Source: Pseudomonadales bacterium (GTDB lineage: Bacteria > Pseudomonadota > Gammaproteobacteria > Pseudomonadales > Pseudohongiellaceae). From it: a DNA stretch of 64,000 bases. The DNA is taken from the NCBI GenBank assembly GCA_023257655.1, contig JALRBQ010000014.1, positions 56,261 to 120,260 of the forward strand, in the 5' to 3' direction. Every line of letters begins with the position of its first letter. Within the stretch, counting starts at the first letter, position 1. The position numbers and the translations under genes are program-made. Shown one piece after another: positions 54,420 through 63,118 of the stretch. The notes beneath the pieces are model-generated. The model ran no database searches. It was not told the DNA's origin and worked only from the letters and a program-made list of their open reading frames with translations.

Positions 54420-55916
54420 TCAGAATTCTTCAAGGCCTTCGCCGAAACTCGGCGCAATCTGAGCCCGGTGACGTTTGAGCATCATGTCCCGGCGCAGGCG
54501 TCGAATCGCCATATAGCTGCCGGTGCCACAGACCAGTGCGACACCCAGCAGGAACAGCAGCATGAAACTGTCCCACACCGGTCGGCTGCGCAGCCATGCC
54601 GTGAAGTCGCCACGATGCAGACCATAGAAGAGCCAGCGATACAGGCGTAATTCCGAGTCAACCTTGCGCAGCAGCATGCCGCTCAGCGGACTCAGGTAGT
54701 AGATGCGATTTTGGTCATCGGCGAGGCTGACGCGGTATACCGGAAATTCCAGCGCTTCGTGATGATCGTAATAATAGGCATCGCTCTCGGAGATCAGGGT
54801 CTCTGAACGAATCTCGGCCTCAGGACGCAGGCGTGTGGCCAACTGACTCAGATCCTGATTCGTCAGCGGCTGTGGCCGGAATGTCATCGGATTCAGGCGT
54901 TCTCCGGCACCGGTACCGGCATAGGCAATGAGCTGGGCATCACCGCGCAGCACAGACAGTTGGGCGCGCACGGCCAGGCCCGGATTGGTCTGAGGCAGGC
55001 GCTGCAAGACCGATTCGATGTCGCGCCAGGTCAGCGGTCGCTCAGTGAGGCGCTGCGCCTCCGCACGTCCACCTTCGCCCTCCAGCGCTCCCCAGGGATT
55101 CATCGAGAGCAGGCCGCTGGCGACCCAGGTGAGAGTCAATACGCCGAATATCAAACCTGCATAGTGGTGGTAGAGCGCCATGCCGCGATACGGTGACAGG
55201 CGACCGTTGGCGCGGGCACGGAATTGACGGATGCCGATGTAAAGCCCGGTCAAGGTCAGGAAGATGCCGAGAATTGTCAGCCAGATGACGACCTGGGCCC
55301 ACAACGCCGTGTGTTGTCGAAGGATGGTAGGGTACAGCCAGTGAATGACCGCTCCCGCAAAACCCCAGAATCGTTGTGATGACGTAGTGAGCTGTACGAT
55401 CTCGCCGGTCTTGCTGGAAATATACAACTCGGTTCCCGCCGCATCATCCACAGTGAATTTATAGAGCGGTCGCAAGGGGTTGTAGGCGCCATAAACAGTC
55501 CACTGGTCATTGAAGATTTGTGCACTCAGAGTGGCGATAGCGCCTGGCAGATGTGAGCTTGTGAAAGCGTTGGCCAAAGCCTGAGCCTTGGATTCGGTGA
55601 TTGAGTCGATGCGCGTGCCCTGCCGCAGATCATAGGTAAGCAGGCCTCGCTCCAGCGAACTTGCGCGCAGGACCGGTACCTCTCCCAGCATTTCGATGCG
55701 CGCATCGGAAAAGTTCTCGTCCCGTAATAACCGCGAATCTGGCAGCTCGCAGCAGTTGGCGACCTCGAGAGGGCTTAGCAGGGCCAACTGTTCGCGTGCA
55801 TCGAGTTCGGGATACTCCTGGTACATCATGATGATACCCGACAGGGTCCAGATCAGCATGATGAGGCCGACCCCGATACCGAGATAGCGATGCAGCAGAA
55901 AGAGGAGGCGTATCAT
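54420..55916 (-). CDS. PepSY-domain membrane protein (siderophore-reductase-like)
   Basis: A 498-residue protein with four helices, of the PepSY-associated TM group found next to TonB receptors (PiuB/FhuF-type reductive iron uptake). The N-terminus has RLLFLLHRYLGIGVGLIMLIWTLSGIIMMYQEYP with the conserved His, and HHYAGLIFGVLTLTWVASGLLSM lies in the middle. PepSY parts: DGRFYL-type sequences appear as LYISSKTGEIVQL and YYLSPLSGMLLRKV. It probably receives electrons for ferric-siderophore reduction. The start at 55916 is better than the track start. Confidence 0.85.
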   Translation of the reverse strand: MIRLLFLLHRYLGIGVGLIMLIWTLSGIIMMYQEYPELDAREQLALLSPLEVANCCELPDSRLLRDENFSDARIEMLGEVPVLRASSLERGLLTYDLRQGTRIDSITESKAQALANAFTSSHLPGAIATLSAQIFNDQWTVYGAYNPLRPLYKFTVDDAAGTELYISSKTGEIVQLTTSSQRFWGFAGAVIHWLYPTILRQHTALWAQVVIWLTILGIFLTLTGLYIGIRQFRARANGRLSPYRGMALYHHYAGLIFGVLTLTWVASGLLSMNPWGALEGEGGRAEAQRLTERPLTWRDIESVLQRLPQTNPGLAVRAQLSVLRGDAQLIAYAGTGAGERLNPMTFRPQPLTNQDLSQLATRLRPEAEIRSETLISESDAYYYDHHEALEFPVYRVSLADDQNRIYYLSPLSGMLLRKVDSELRLYRWLFYGLHRGDFTAWLRSRPVWDSFMLLFLLGVALVCGTGSYMAIRRLRRDMMLKRHRAQIAPSFGEGLEEF

Positions 55917-56011
55917 TGGCGTGTCCGAATTGAGCCGCTCAGACTTGAGACTACTGCACTGCGGATTGGCGGGCAATCCGCAGCAGAGCAGGCGGGTCGG
56001 CGTGCGCTCCG

Positions 56012-57473
56012 TTAGAAGCGATAGGTGTAGGCGAGGTGCAAGGTGCGCTCCATGCCGAGATTGGCGAAGTTATAACCGGCACCGGTAACGTCGACAGTGC
56101 CGCGATCAATACGGGTTGCGTACACCTCATCGAAGACGTTTTCCAGTCGCAGCACGAACTGGTGCTCACCCTCTCTGCCGGCGTTGTAGAACGCCGACAG
56201 ATCGGTCACCACATAATCTCCCCGTTTTACGCCGCGGCGGCCGTTGATATCCCCGACGAAGTCACTGGACAGTGAGAAACCCAGTGGTCGGGCCGTGCTG
56301 CGATAGTCCAGGCGCAGTTTCGTTTCGCTCTTGGGAATACTCGTCAGTTGCGGCCCACTACCGTTGAACTGGGCTTCGGTGCGGGTGTGGCTCAGGTTAG
56401 TGCTCCATTGTGCATTCAACGCTATGGTGGCGAGAAGTTCGTAGCCGTCCATATTGACCTCATCATCGGTGTTGATAAAGCTCTCACCTTCGACACTGCC
56501 GATTACCAGAGGCACATAGGAGTCGATGTAGTTGGTGATATCCCGACTGAAATAGGTCAACTCGTAAGTGACGGTGCCGAGAGTGCCGCCAATTGCGAGA
56601 TTGATGTTTTCACTCTTCTCCGGCTCGAGATTGGGATTGCCAATCGTAAAGAAGCCGCCATCCGGCACCCCATCACTGTCTTCATCGTAGTACTCGTTCA
56701 CGAACAGCGCCTCGGCATCGGGCAGACGGAACGAAGTGCCGACATTGCCCTGGAAATACAGGGACTCCGAGAAGGCGTGTTTGCCAGTGAGATTCCACAC
56801 CGTCGAATCATCCATGTTGGAGGCCTGGTTATTGCGCACTCCCAAGGCGAAGGTGGTGTTCTCCAGCAGTTCTGCTGTACTGCGAATCTGGAAGAAAGGC
56901 GCGGTCACATGCTCCTTCGTGCTGCCAATCCGATAGACATCGTCTTCACCGGAGAAGCTCTGGTGATCGATACCAAGAACGTATTCGAAGCTGCCACCGA
57001 AGTTGAGCTTGGTCATGGCATTGACGCCGTAGTCCTCGTAGCCCCAGAAATCCTTGTTATTAAGTGTGCGGGTGCCGCCGTCGACCTGGCCACTGGCATT
57101 CAGTGTGTTGTAGATGCGCGTGTAACGGGTATCCCAGTTGTGTTGGTAGGCCTTCACGAACAAGTCGACGTTGTCGTTGAGCGTCAGGTCGTACTTCAGG
57201 GTCAGGATGTCTTTCTCGCGGGCATTCACAGTGTGCCGGTTGAGGAAAGGACGAGCGAAGTCGACTTCGTTGTCGGTGAACAGGTACTGCAGGGACAGAC
57301 GCGAGCGCTCGTTGATGTTCCAGGCGTATTTCAGGCCCAGAGTGTTGACGTCATAGCCACGCTCACGGTCAGTGGCACTGGGCTGGATATCGGCACTGCG
57401 CCAGGGTACTCGTGGCAAAGGACCCGAGCAGGCACAGCAGGCAGGTGAACAGCAGGTGTCGCGTCAAGGCCAT
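56012..57473 (-). pseudogene. TonB-dependent receptor with internal deletion and frame break (plug lost)
   Basis: From the ATG at 57473 (GGGAGACACCCA upstream) the sequence reads MALTRHLLFTCLLCLLGSF, a clear signal peptide, up to ATSTLAQ (codon at 57396-57398). After this the frame breaks into a stop within a few codons. In another frame the ORF 57418-56012 (468 residues) continues with RERGYDVNTLGLKYAWNINERS and a normal barrel ending in LGMERTLHLAYTYRF. The plug domain (about 130-200 residues) is missing. The pattern fits a deletion joining the signal peptide to the barrel out of frame, or an assembly artefact. The intact ancestor was probably the iron receptor of the PepSY pair. Confidence 0.75.
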
Positions 57474-57645
57474 TGGGTGTCTCCCTGAGGTTGGACGGAT
57501 AAATGGGTCTCGACTGGATTAACGCGGCGCACCGGCTGGCGTTGACTTATCGGTCAGAAATACCCGGCTTCTGCCAACTGCGTCACATTGCGCGCCGGGG
57601 AGAGCGCTGCTGCCGCAATGACACGGCGGGTAGGGTGTGATTTAG

Positions 57646-57672
57646 CTCTTCACTCTCTGCACTCTCTTCACT
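57646..57672 (-). repeat. Tandem repeat, 9-bp unit x3, spanning the DUF1653 stop
   Basis: CTCTTCACT, CTCTGCACT and CTCTTCACT (plus strand) cover the stop codon at 57668-57670 of the DUF1653 gene. On the minus strand the tract is purine-rich (AGTGAAGAG-type). It is the last gene of the operon. Confidence 0.85.
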
Positions 57673-57907
57673 CAACCATGTCGCCAACGTACTGAAATCG
57701 CGGCCGGGTCACTCCGTCGATCTCGATGGTCTCGAGGAACATGTGGAGGGGGCGGACCCATAGACCGAACTCGCCATACAGGGCGCGGTACACCGCCAGC
57801 GCTTCCCGTGTCTCACTGTGGTGGGCAATCTCGATCAGGTCGTAGTACTTGCCCTTGTAGTGCAGGTATTTGCCGAGGGGAATCGCACCCGGGTCCGGTT
57901 GGCTCAT
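57668..57907 (-). CDS. DUF1653 protein
   Basis: A 79-residue cytosolic protein. LGKYLHYKGKYYDLIEIAHHSETREALAVYRALYGEFGLWVRPLHMFLETIEIDG fits DUF1653 over its full length. The function is unknown. Its ATG overlaps the stop of the preceding gene (ATGA), so it is the last gene of the ECF-sigma operon by position. Confidence 0.9.
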   Translation of the reverse strand: MSQPDPGAIPLGKYLHYKGKYYDLIEIAHHSETREALAVYRALYGEFGLWVRPLHMFLETIEIDGVTRPRFQYVGDMVE

Positions 57908-58434
57908 AAGGGGAAGTCCGGCGGTGGCAACGGGGGCTGACCGGAGCGCGGACCGAAGTCTGGCCTGCCATCGTCTCCCATGCGGCGATCACGACCGTCC
58001 ATCGGCCCGCGTCTGTGAATGAAGGCCACGGCTTTTTCGCGTTCCTCGGGGGAGAGATGATTCAGCATTTCCACCGAATGCCTGTGCGACATGCGCTGGT
58101 AGCGCAGGTTCGCGTCGCGCAAATCGCTGAAGGCCTGTTCCAGCGCCTCGCGGTCGAAATCAGCGCTCATCATCAGCTCGTTAACGTGGCGCTGCGATTC
58201 GAACATCTCGCGTCGAATCGGACGGATCTCGTCGGCGCTCTGTTCGAGAAGAGGTAGCATCTCGGCGCGACGCTCTTCACTCAGGTCCCGCACCATCCAG
58301 TTGACGTTGGGCGGAAGCGGGCGGCCGATGAATTCGTCGGCACGGGAGAAACGATAGAAGATGCCGCCGACGAAGAACAGGTTCACGGCGAGTGAGGTGA
58401 CCAGTGCGAGCAGGAGAAGACGGGTCTGATTCAT
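57904..58434 (-). CDS. Periplasmic Spy/CnrR-like heavy-metal sensor protein
   Basis: A 176-residue protein with an N-terminal signal anchor (LLLLALVTSLAVNLFFVGGIFYRF). The helical periplasmic domain holds LPLLEQSADEIRPIRREMFESQRHVNELMMSADFD and NLRYQRMSHRHSVEMLNHLSPEEREKAVAFI, matching the LTxxQ-like/CnrR-type family of periplasmic metal or stress sensors. It starts 2 nt after the anti-sigma stop. The His-rich MSHRHS segment may bind metal. In CnrYXH-like systems this class of protein regulates the sigma factor. Confidence 0.85.
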   Translation of the reverse strand: MNQTRLLLLALVTSLAVNLFFVGGIFYRFSRADEFIGRPLPPNVNWMVRDLSEERRAEMLPLLEQSADEIRPIRREMFESQRHVNELMMSADFDREALEQAFSDLRDANLRYQRMSHRHSVEMLNHLSPEEREKAVAFIHRRGPMDGRDRRMGDDGRPDFGPRSGQPPLPPPDFPL

Positions 58435-58436
58435 GA

Positions 58437-58892
58437 CTAGAACAGGTTCTCCGTATAATCATTCAGCGACAGCATGTACAGCTCGTCATCCCAGTAATCG
58501 AAACCAGGACTCTCATTGGAGATGCCGAAGCTGAAGAAATTGCCGACCACAATGCCCACGACAAGGGGCAAGCAGGCTGCCATTGCCGGTCGCCAGAACT
58601 GTTTGCCTGGTGCATTGGACGGAAACAGCCACTCCAGCACAGTGTCGACGAGCGAACGGGAGCAGGGTGGCAGGGGCTGGTTCTGAATACGGGATTCCAG
58701 GCCGGGAAACTCCGGCACGGGCACTGCATCGAGTAGCATGTCGAGTCGCCGTTGTTGCTGCAGTAACTCGCGAGCCAGGGCATCTTCGCTCAGAAGCTGC
58801 TGGCACGCAGCACGAACAGAAGCCGGCCAGGACTCTGATGCAGCGCCGTAGCGGTCAACAATCTCTGTAAAGTCTGTCATTGTCAGTTTCAT
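58437..58892 (-). CDS. Putative anti-sigma factor (single-TM)
   Basis: A 151-residue protein. The first 90 residues are cytosolic (EIVDRYGAASESWPASVRAACQQLLSEDALARELLQQQRRLD), resembling the N-terminal part of zinc-less anti-sigma proteins. One membrane helix follows (about residues 107-126) and a short periplasmic tail of about 25 residues. It directly follows the ECF sigma gene, which is the usual order. No known anti-sigma motif (HxxxCxxC) is present, so the assignment rests on context. Confidence 0.65.
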   Translation of the reverse strand: MKLTMTDFTEIVDRYGAASESWPASVRAACQQLLSEDALARELLQQQRRLDMLLDAVPVPEFPGLESRIQNQPLPPCSRSLVDTVLEWLFPSNAPGKQFWRPAMAACLPLVVGIVVGNFFSFGISNESPGFDYWDDELYMLSLNDYTENLF

Positions 58893-58935
58893 AGGCTGAT
58901 TACCGGCTTGCAGGGTCTACCGAAAAGATGTGCAT

Positions 58936-59508
58936 CTAGTGCAGTTCCTCAAGTAGGGTCGTCGCGTCGATGCCGTCCAACACCAGACGTTCACGTAGCG
59001 CACGCTTTGCCCGGGCAATTGCCGATTCCAGAGCCGTCACCGAGATCGCCATGATAGCAGCCGCTTCCTTGTTGGAAAAACCCTGATAGTGACACAGCAT
59101 CAGGGCGCTGCGCTGGTTCTCCGGCAGTTCTCGAAAGGCGCGCTGCAACTTCTCGGCAGCACCGCGATCACCCTCCTGGGCGAATGACTGCTGTCTGTTC
59201 GGTTCTGCCTCCTCTTCGGAAAAACTCTCCTGCGTCTGTACGTGGCTGTGTTTACGCAGGTGATCGATACACAAGTTATGTGTTATGCGGTGCAGCCAGG
59301 TGGTCAGGCTCGACTTCTCTGGCTGCCATTTCGTCGCATTGATCCACAATCGCAAAAATGTTTCCTGGGCGATGTCTTCAGTTTCGCGACTCGACCCAAG
59401 CATTCTATAGGCGTAATGACTGATCGGTTTCAGATGCTTCGTCACAATGGCCTTGTAAGCAGACTGGTCACCATTGCAGACTGCACGCATCATTTCTTCA
59501 TCAGTCAT
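58936..59508 (-). CDS. ECF-type RNA polymerase sigma factor
   Basis: A 190-residue ECF sigma factor. Region 2 (about residues 10-80) has HYAYRMLGSSRETEDIAQETFLRLW; region 4 (about 125-180) has LPENQRSALMLCHYQGFSNKEAAAIMAISVTALESAIARAKRALRERL. Its linker is Gln/Glu-rich. It probably controls its own operon. The ATG at 59508 starts MTDEEMM; the ribosome-binding site is weak. Confidence 0.93.
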   Translation of the reverse strand: MTDEEMMRAVCNGDQSAYKAIVTKHLKPISHYAYRMLGSSRETEDIAQETFLRLWINATKWQPEKSSLTTWLHRITHNLCIDHLRKHSHVQTQESFSEEEAEPNRQQSFAQEGDRGAAEKLQRAFRELPENQRSALMLCHYQGFSNKEAAAIMAISVTALESAIARAKRALRERLVLDGIDATTLLEELH

Positions 59509-59534
59509 TACGCGTTTGCTTGAACCTCTAAGCG

Positions 59535-60149
59535 CTAGTTCCGTGCGGGACGGTCACCGCGTGGGCCTTGACCCTGATTATGTCCATCGCCGTGACTCTG
59601 GCTCTGACCATGTTCCTTGCCGTGACCTTGGCCCTGGCCGCCAGGACCGGGACGGCCCATGCGCGGTGGTCGCAATTCTTCAGCATCGAGGACGCCATCG
59701 TCATTGCGATCCATTTCGGTAAAGTTGGCAGTCTGAAATTCGTTCAAGGTTACAATGTCATCGCCATTGACGTCCATCGCCTGGAAACGAGCCGTGGCCC
59801 GCTCGGTCATTCTGGCCTGCATTTCTGCCATGTGCGCGAGTTGATCTTCGCTCGGCTCGGGGCGATTGGCGTCGTCACGATCGCCGCCGCGCCGTCCCAT
59901 ACCGCCCATGCCAGGGCCCGGTCGGGCATTGAGGAATTCGTCGATCGTCAACACGCCATTCCCGTCGGTATCCATGCGGGCAAGCATGTTGTTCTCGCCT
60001 GACTGGAATTCCATCAGGTTGACAACGTCATCGCCGTTGGTATCGAGGGTTTCCAGCATGCGGTTGTCATGCTCGTGTTCATCCGCCGCCAGCGCGAGGC
60101 TGCTGCATGTCAGTAATCCGGCACTTATAAAAAGGTGAAGCTTGTTCAT
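59535..60149 (-). CDS. Secreted EF-hand calcium-binding protein
   Basis: A 204-residue exported protein. Signal peptide (MNKLHLFISAGLLTCSSLALA) followed by four EF-hand loops: DTNGDDVVNLMEF, DTDGNGVLTIDEF, DVNGDDIVTLNEF and DRNDDGVLDAEEL. The last 40 residues are Gly/Gln/His-rich (GQGQGHGKEHGQSQSHG) and may bind metals. The start at 60149 has GCAGGAGATGC upstream. It lies first in the ECF-sigma operon (27 nt before the sigma gene), suggesting that calcium or metal status is linked to the sigma response. Confidence 0.88.
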   Translation of the reverse strand: MNKLHLFISAGLLTCSSLALAADEHEHDNRMLETLDTNGDDVVNLMEFQSGENNMLARMDTDGNGVLTIDEFLNARPGPGMGGMGRRGGDRDDANRPEPSEDQLAHMAEMQARMTERATARFQAMDVNGDDIVTLNEFQTANFTEMDRNDDGVLDAEELRPPRMGRPGPGGQGQGHGKEHGQSQSHGDGHNQGQGPRGDRPARN

Positions 60150-60270
60150 GTTGCATCTCCTGCAGATTAGGTTCATGGGTTTATACGCAGGGGATTAAAT
60201 TACCCGTCGCTGTGTTGCGGTTACTTCGAACCCGGATCGGTGTAAGCTAGGCCCTCTGCGAGTCATCAAA

Positions 60271-60300
60271 AGCCACCAAGAGCAACCAAGAGCAACCGAG
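60271..60300 (+). repeat. Tandem repeat, 10-bp unit x3
   Basis: AGCCACCAAG, AGCAACCAAG and AGCAACCGAG lie head to tail and end 14 nt before the start of the NHL gene at 60315, running into its GGAGACAG ribosome-binding site. Confidence 0.85.
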
Positions 60301-60314
60301 AGCGGAGACAGACC

Positions 60315-61250
60315 ATGCCCAGTATTAATTCTGCACGTCAATCTGCCAGTCATACCCTCCTGCAAAGCCTGCTGTTGGCGGCTTGCCTGTCCTCCGGGGC
60401 CACGTTGGCCCAAACTTATGTCATGGACCCTGATTGGCCCAAACCCCTGCCAGACGGCATCGAATGGGGCCAGGTGCCTAACGTCACCATCGACAAGGAC
60501 GGCTACATCTATGCATTCCACCGTGCCGAGCCACCGGTCCTGAAATTCGATCGCGACGGAAATCTCGTCAAAACCTGGGGCTCGGAATGGATCTCATTGC
60601 CGCACGGCTTTAGGGCGGCCCCCGATGGTGCCCTGTGGGCGACGGACTTCCAGCGTGACACCGGCCAGACGGTCACCAAGTTTGATACGGAAGGACGGGT
60701 TCTACTACGCTTCGGTGCCCGTGGTTTCAGCGGTACCAGTCCAAATACCTTCGATGGCCCGGCCGACGTGGCAGTAGCCGAGAATGGTGACATCTTCGTC
60801 GCCGATGGGCATTACAACAACCGCATCGTCAAGTTTAGCAAGGAAGGGCGCTATTTGATGGAGTGGGGCACTCGCGGTGCCGGCAAGGGTGAACTGGATA
60901 TGCCCCACACCATCGTCATCGATCGGCGTGGTCGAGTGCTGGTCGGAGACCGTTCCAATCACCGCATCCAGATTTTCGATCAGCAAGGAACCTATCTCGA
61001 TGAATGGACCCAGTTCGGCTGGCCCAGCGGAATGTTTATCGACCAGAACGATGTGCTGTATGTAGCGGACTACCAGGACAAGCATGGTGTCACTTACGGC
61101 AGTGCCGAAACCGGCAAGGTGCTTGGGTTCATCGCGGGCTCGGAACCGGAAGGCGTTGTCGTCGATGCCGAGGGCAATGTCTACACCGGAGAAGTCACCG
61201 GTGGCGATGGTGGTCCGGGGCGCATCATGCGCAAATTTATCAAGCAGTAG
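60315..61250 (+). CDS. Secreted NHL-repeat beta-propeller, copy 2
   Basis: A 311-residue exported protein. Signal peptide about residues 1-35 (ends GATLAQ). It has about six NHL-type blades: WGQVPNVTIDKDGYIYAFHR, PADVAVAENGDIFVADGHYNNRIVKF and MPHTIVIDRRGRVLVGDRSNHRIQIFD. It shares blade sequence with copy 1 (IQIFDQ..G..LD.W..F...G.FID..D.LY). The ribosome-binding site GGAGACAG comes directly after a tandem repeat. It is divergent from the EF-hand gene and may share its regulatory region. Confidence 0.87.
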   Translation: MPSINSARQSASHTLLQSLLLAACLSSGATLAQTYVMDPDWPKPLPDGIEWGQVPNVTIDKDGYIYAFHRAEPPVLKFDRDGNLVKTWGSEWISLPHGFRAAPDGALWATDFQRDTGQTVTKFDTEGRVLLRFGARGFSGTSPNTFDGPADVAVAENGDIFVADGHYNNRIVKFSKEGRYLMEWGTRGAGKGELDMPHTIVIDRRGRVLVGDRSNHRIQIFDQQGTYLDEWTQFGWPSGMFIDQNDVLYVADYQDKHGVTYGSAETGKVLGFIAGSEPEGVVVDAEGNVYTGEVTGGDGGPGRIMRKFIKQ

Positions 61251-61263
61251 GGGATAGGGGCGC

Positions 61264-63096
61264 TCACAAATACATCCTGCTCAGGATCACCGTGTACGAT
61301 AACCACATGATGATTGTGAGGGGGATGCCCACCTTCAGGAACTCATTGAAACTGTAGTTGCCGGCGTTCATCACGAGCAGATTGGTCTTGTAGGACATCG
61401 GCGTGGCAAAGCTGAGATTTGCACCGAACAAGACAGCGAGCACGAAGGGCTCCGCTGGCACGCCAAGTTGCTGAGCGATGCCGACAGCGATTGGTGTGCC
61501 AATGACCGCGGCGGCGTTGTTGGAGACGATGTTGGTCATGATGCCAATCAGCAACATCAGTGCGCTCATGATGAAGGTCGGTGACGCACTCTGGAAGAAA
61601 TACAGGAAGACCTCCGTCATGTAGAGTGAGGCCCCGGTAATATCCAGCGCCTGGCCGATCGCGAGACTCACGGCCACGACGAAAATGACAGAGGAACTGA
61701 GTCCGCGAATCGCGCCTTCTAGGCTCAGGCTGCGCGACGCGATCATCAGCATCGCGCCAACCACGCTGCTGACGGCGATCGGGATAAAGCCCAGCGCCGA
61801 AACCGCTACCGCAACAAACAGGATCAGCAGCGCGATTGGCGCTTTGCCAGTTCGCGGCACGTCTTCCGAGGCATCCAGAACCAGAAAATCAGTGTTCATC
61901 TTGAGTTTGCGGATATTCTCCTTGTCACCCTGCACCAGGAGCACGTCGCCCGGTTCCAACACCACTTCCATGATCTCCTCATGGGGCTTCCAGATATCCT
62001 TGCCGGCTCGATGCAAGGCCAGCACGATGAGCTGATGCTGTTCCAGGAAGCGGGTATAGCGCAGGTTCTGACCCGCCAGTTTGGAGCCACTCACCACGGC
62101 AATCTCAGCAACTTTCTGGTTCTCGGCCATCAGCGGGTGATCCTCGTTCACCTCGGCATCCTCGGAATAAAGAGTTGCCTTTAACGCCTCAGCGGCGGCA
62201 CGAATCTTCTTCGCGGTGTCCATAACACGCAGGCGGTCGCCGGCGTGCAATACCACATCAGGCAGCGGGTATAAAAAATTGTCCCCGCGTTTTACGCGAA
62301 CGAGACTGATGCCGTCGTCGATGCGCGCCTTGGCCTCGGCGATAGTGAGTCCGACCGCAGGGCTGTCTTCGTCGAGATTGAGGCGGGCCTGAAACATGCG
62401 AGGCGAACTGTCACTGATCTGGATTTCCCTCTTCGCTATCAGCAGCGGGGCGATCAGCCACAGATACAGGATCGCGATGCTGCCGGCGAGCGCGGCCGGC
62501 ACGACGAAGTCGAACATCTCCATGCGCGCCAGGCCCAGGTCATTGGCCACACTCACAACCAACAGGTTGGTCGAGGTGCCGATCGTGGTTCCCATGCCGC
62601 CGACAATCGTCGCGAAACCCATTGGCATCAGGATTTTTGACGGTGAGCCGCCAGTGCGCAGACAGACGCTGATCAGGATCGGCAACAGCAGCACGACGAT
62701 CGGCGTGTTATTCATGAAGGCGCTGAGGATAGCGCTGAAGATCAGTGTGACGAGGGCCGAGATGATCGGTGAGATGCGCCAGGCACGGGTGAGCAGTCGG
62801 CCAAAGGGTTCCAGCGCGCCAGTCTGAACCAGCCCCTGGCCAATCACCATCAGTGCGCAGACGGTGATGAGGGCCTCGTGGGCAAAGCCCTGAAAGAAAT
62901 CGACCGCCTCGAACGGCTCGCCGTGTCCGGTGAAGGGAAACAGGGCGAAAACCAGTGTCAGTACACTGAGAATAATAAGACTGGAGATCTCCAGTTTCAG
63001 CTGCGGCCGCGTGAACAGGGCGAGAGCGATCACCATCATGATCAGCGCGAACAACGCATGCAGATTGGGGATTTCCGGAAAGGCAGTAATCATCAC
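61264..63096 (-). CDS. SLC13-type permease with two RCK-C (TrkA-C) domains
   Basis: A 610-residue inner-membrane protein. Helices lie at both ends, with FMNNTPIVVLLLPILISVCL as the first SNT-type hairpin and IVSNNAAAVIGTPIAVGIAQQLG as the second. Between them (about residues 215-395) lie two RCK-C domains: GISLVRVKRGDNFLYPLPDVVLHAGDRLRVM and GSKLAGQNLRYTRFLEQHQLIVLALHRAGKD with VLEPGDVLLVQGD. Such proteins are sulfate, citrate or other anion carriers; the RCK-C domains may sense ligands. It starts 23 nt after the MscS gene stop, so the two may be cotranscribed. Confidence 0.9.
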   Translation of the reverse strand: MMITAFPEIPNLHALFALIMMVIALALFTRPQLKLEISSLIILSVLTLVFALFPFTGHGEPFEAVDFFQGFAHEALITVCALMVIGQGLVQTGALEPFGRLLTRAWRISPIISALVTLIFSAILSAFMNNTPIVVLLLPILISVCLRTGGSPSKILMPMGFATIVGGMGTTIGTSTNLLVVSVANDLGLARMEMFDFVVPAALAGSIAILYLWLIAPLLIAKREIQISDSSPRMFQARLNLDEDSPAVGLTIAEAKARIDDGISLVRVKRGDNFLYPLPDVVLHAGDRLRVMDTAKKIRAAAEALKATLYSEDAEVNEDHPLMAENQKVAEIAVVSGSKLAGQNLRYTRFLEQHQLIVLALHRAGKDIWKPHEEIMEVVLEPGDVLLVQGDKENIRKLKMNTDFLVLDASEDVPRTGKAPIALLILFVAVAVSALGFIPIAVSSVVGAMLMIASRSLSLEGAIRGLSSSVIFVVAVSLAIGQALDITGASLYMTEVFLYFFQSASPTFIMSALMLLIGIMTNIVSNNAAAVIGTPIAVGIAQQLGVPAEPFVLAVLFGANLSFATPMSYKTNLLVMNAGNYSFNEFLKVGIPLTIIMWLSYTVILSRMYL

Positions 63097-63118
63097 CAGG
63101 CCTTGCGTTGGCAGCGCG

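Noticed and set aside
56348-57448. 366-residue plus-strand ORF
   Set aside because: Antisense to the TonB receptor barrel, whose beta-strand motifs are clear on the minus strand.
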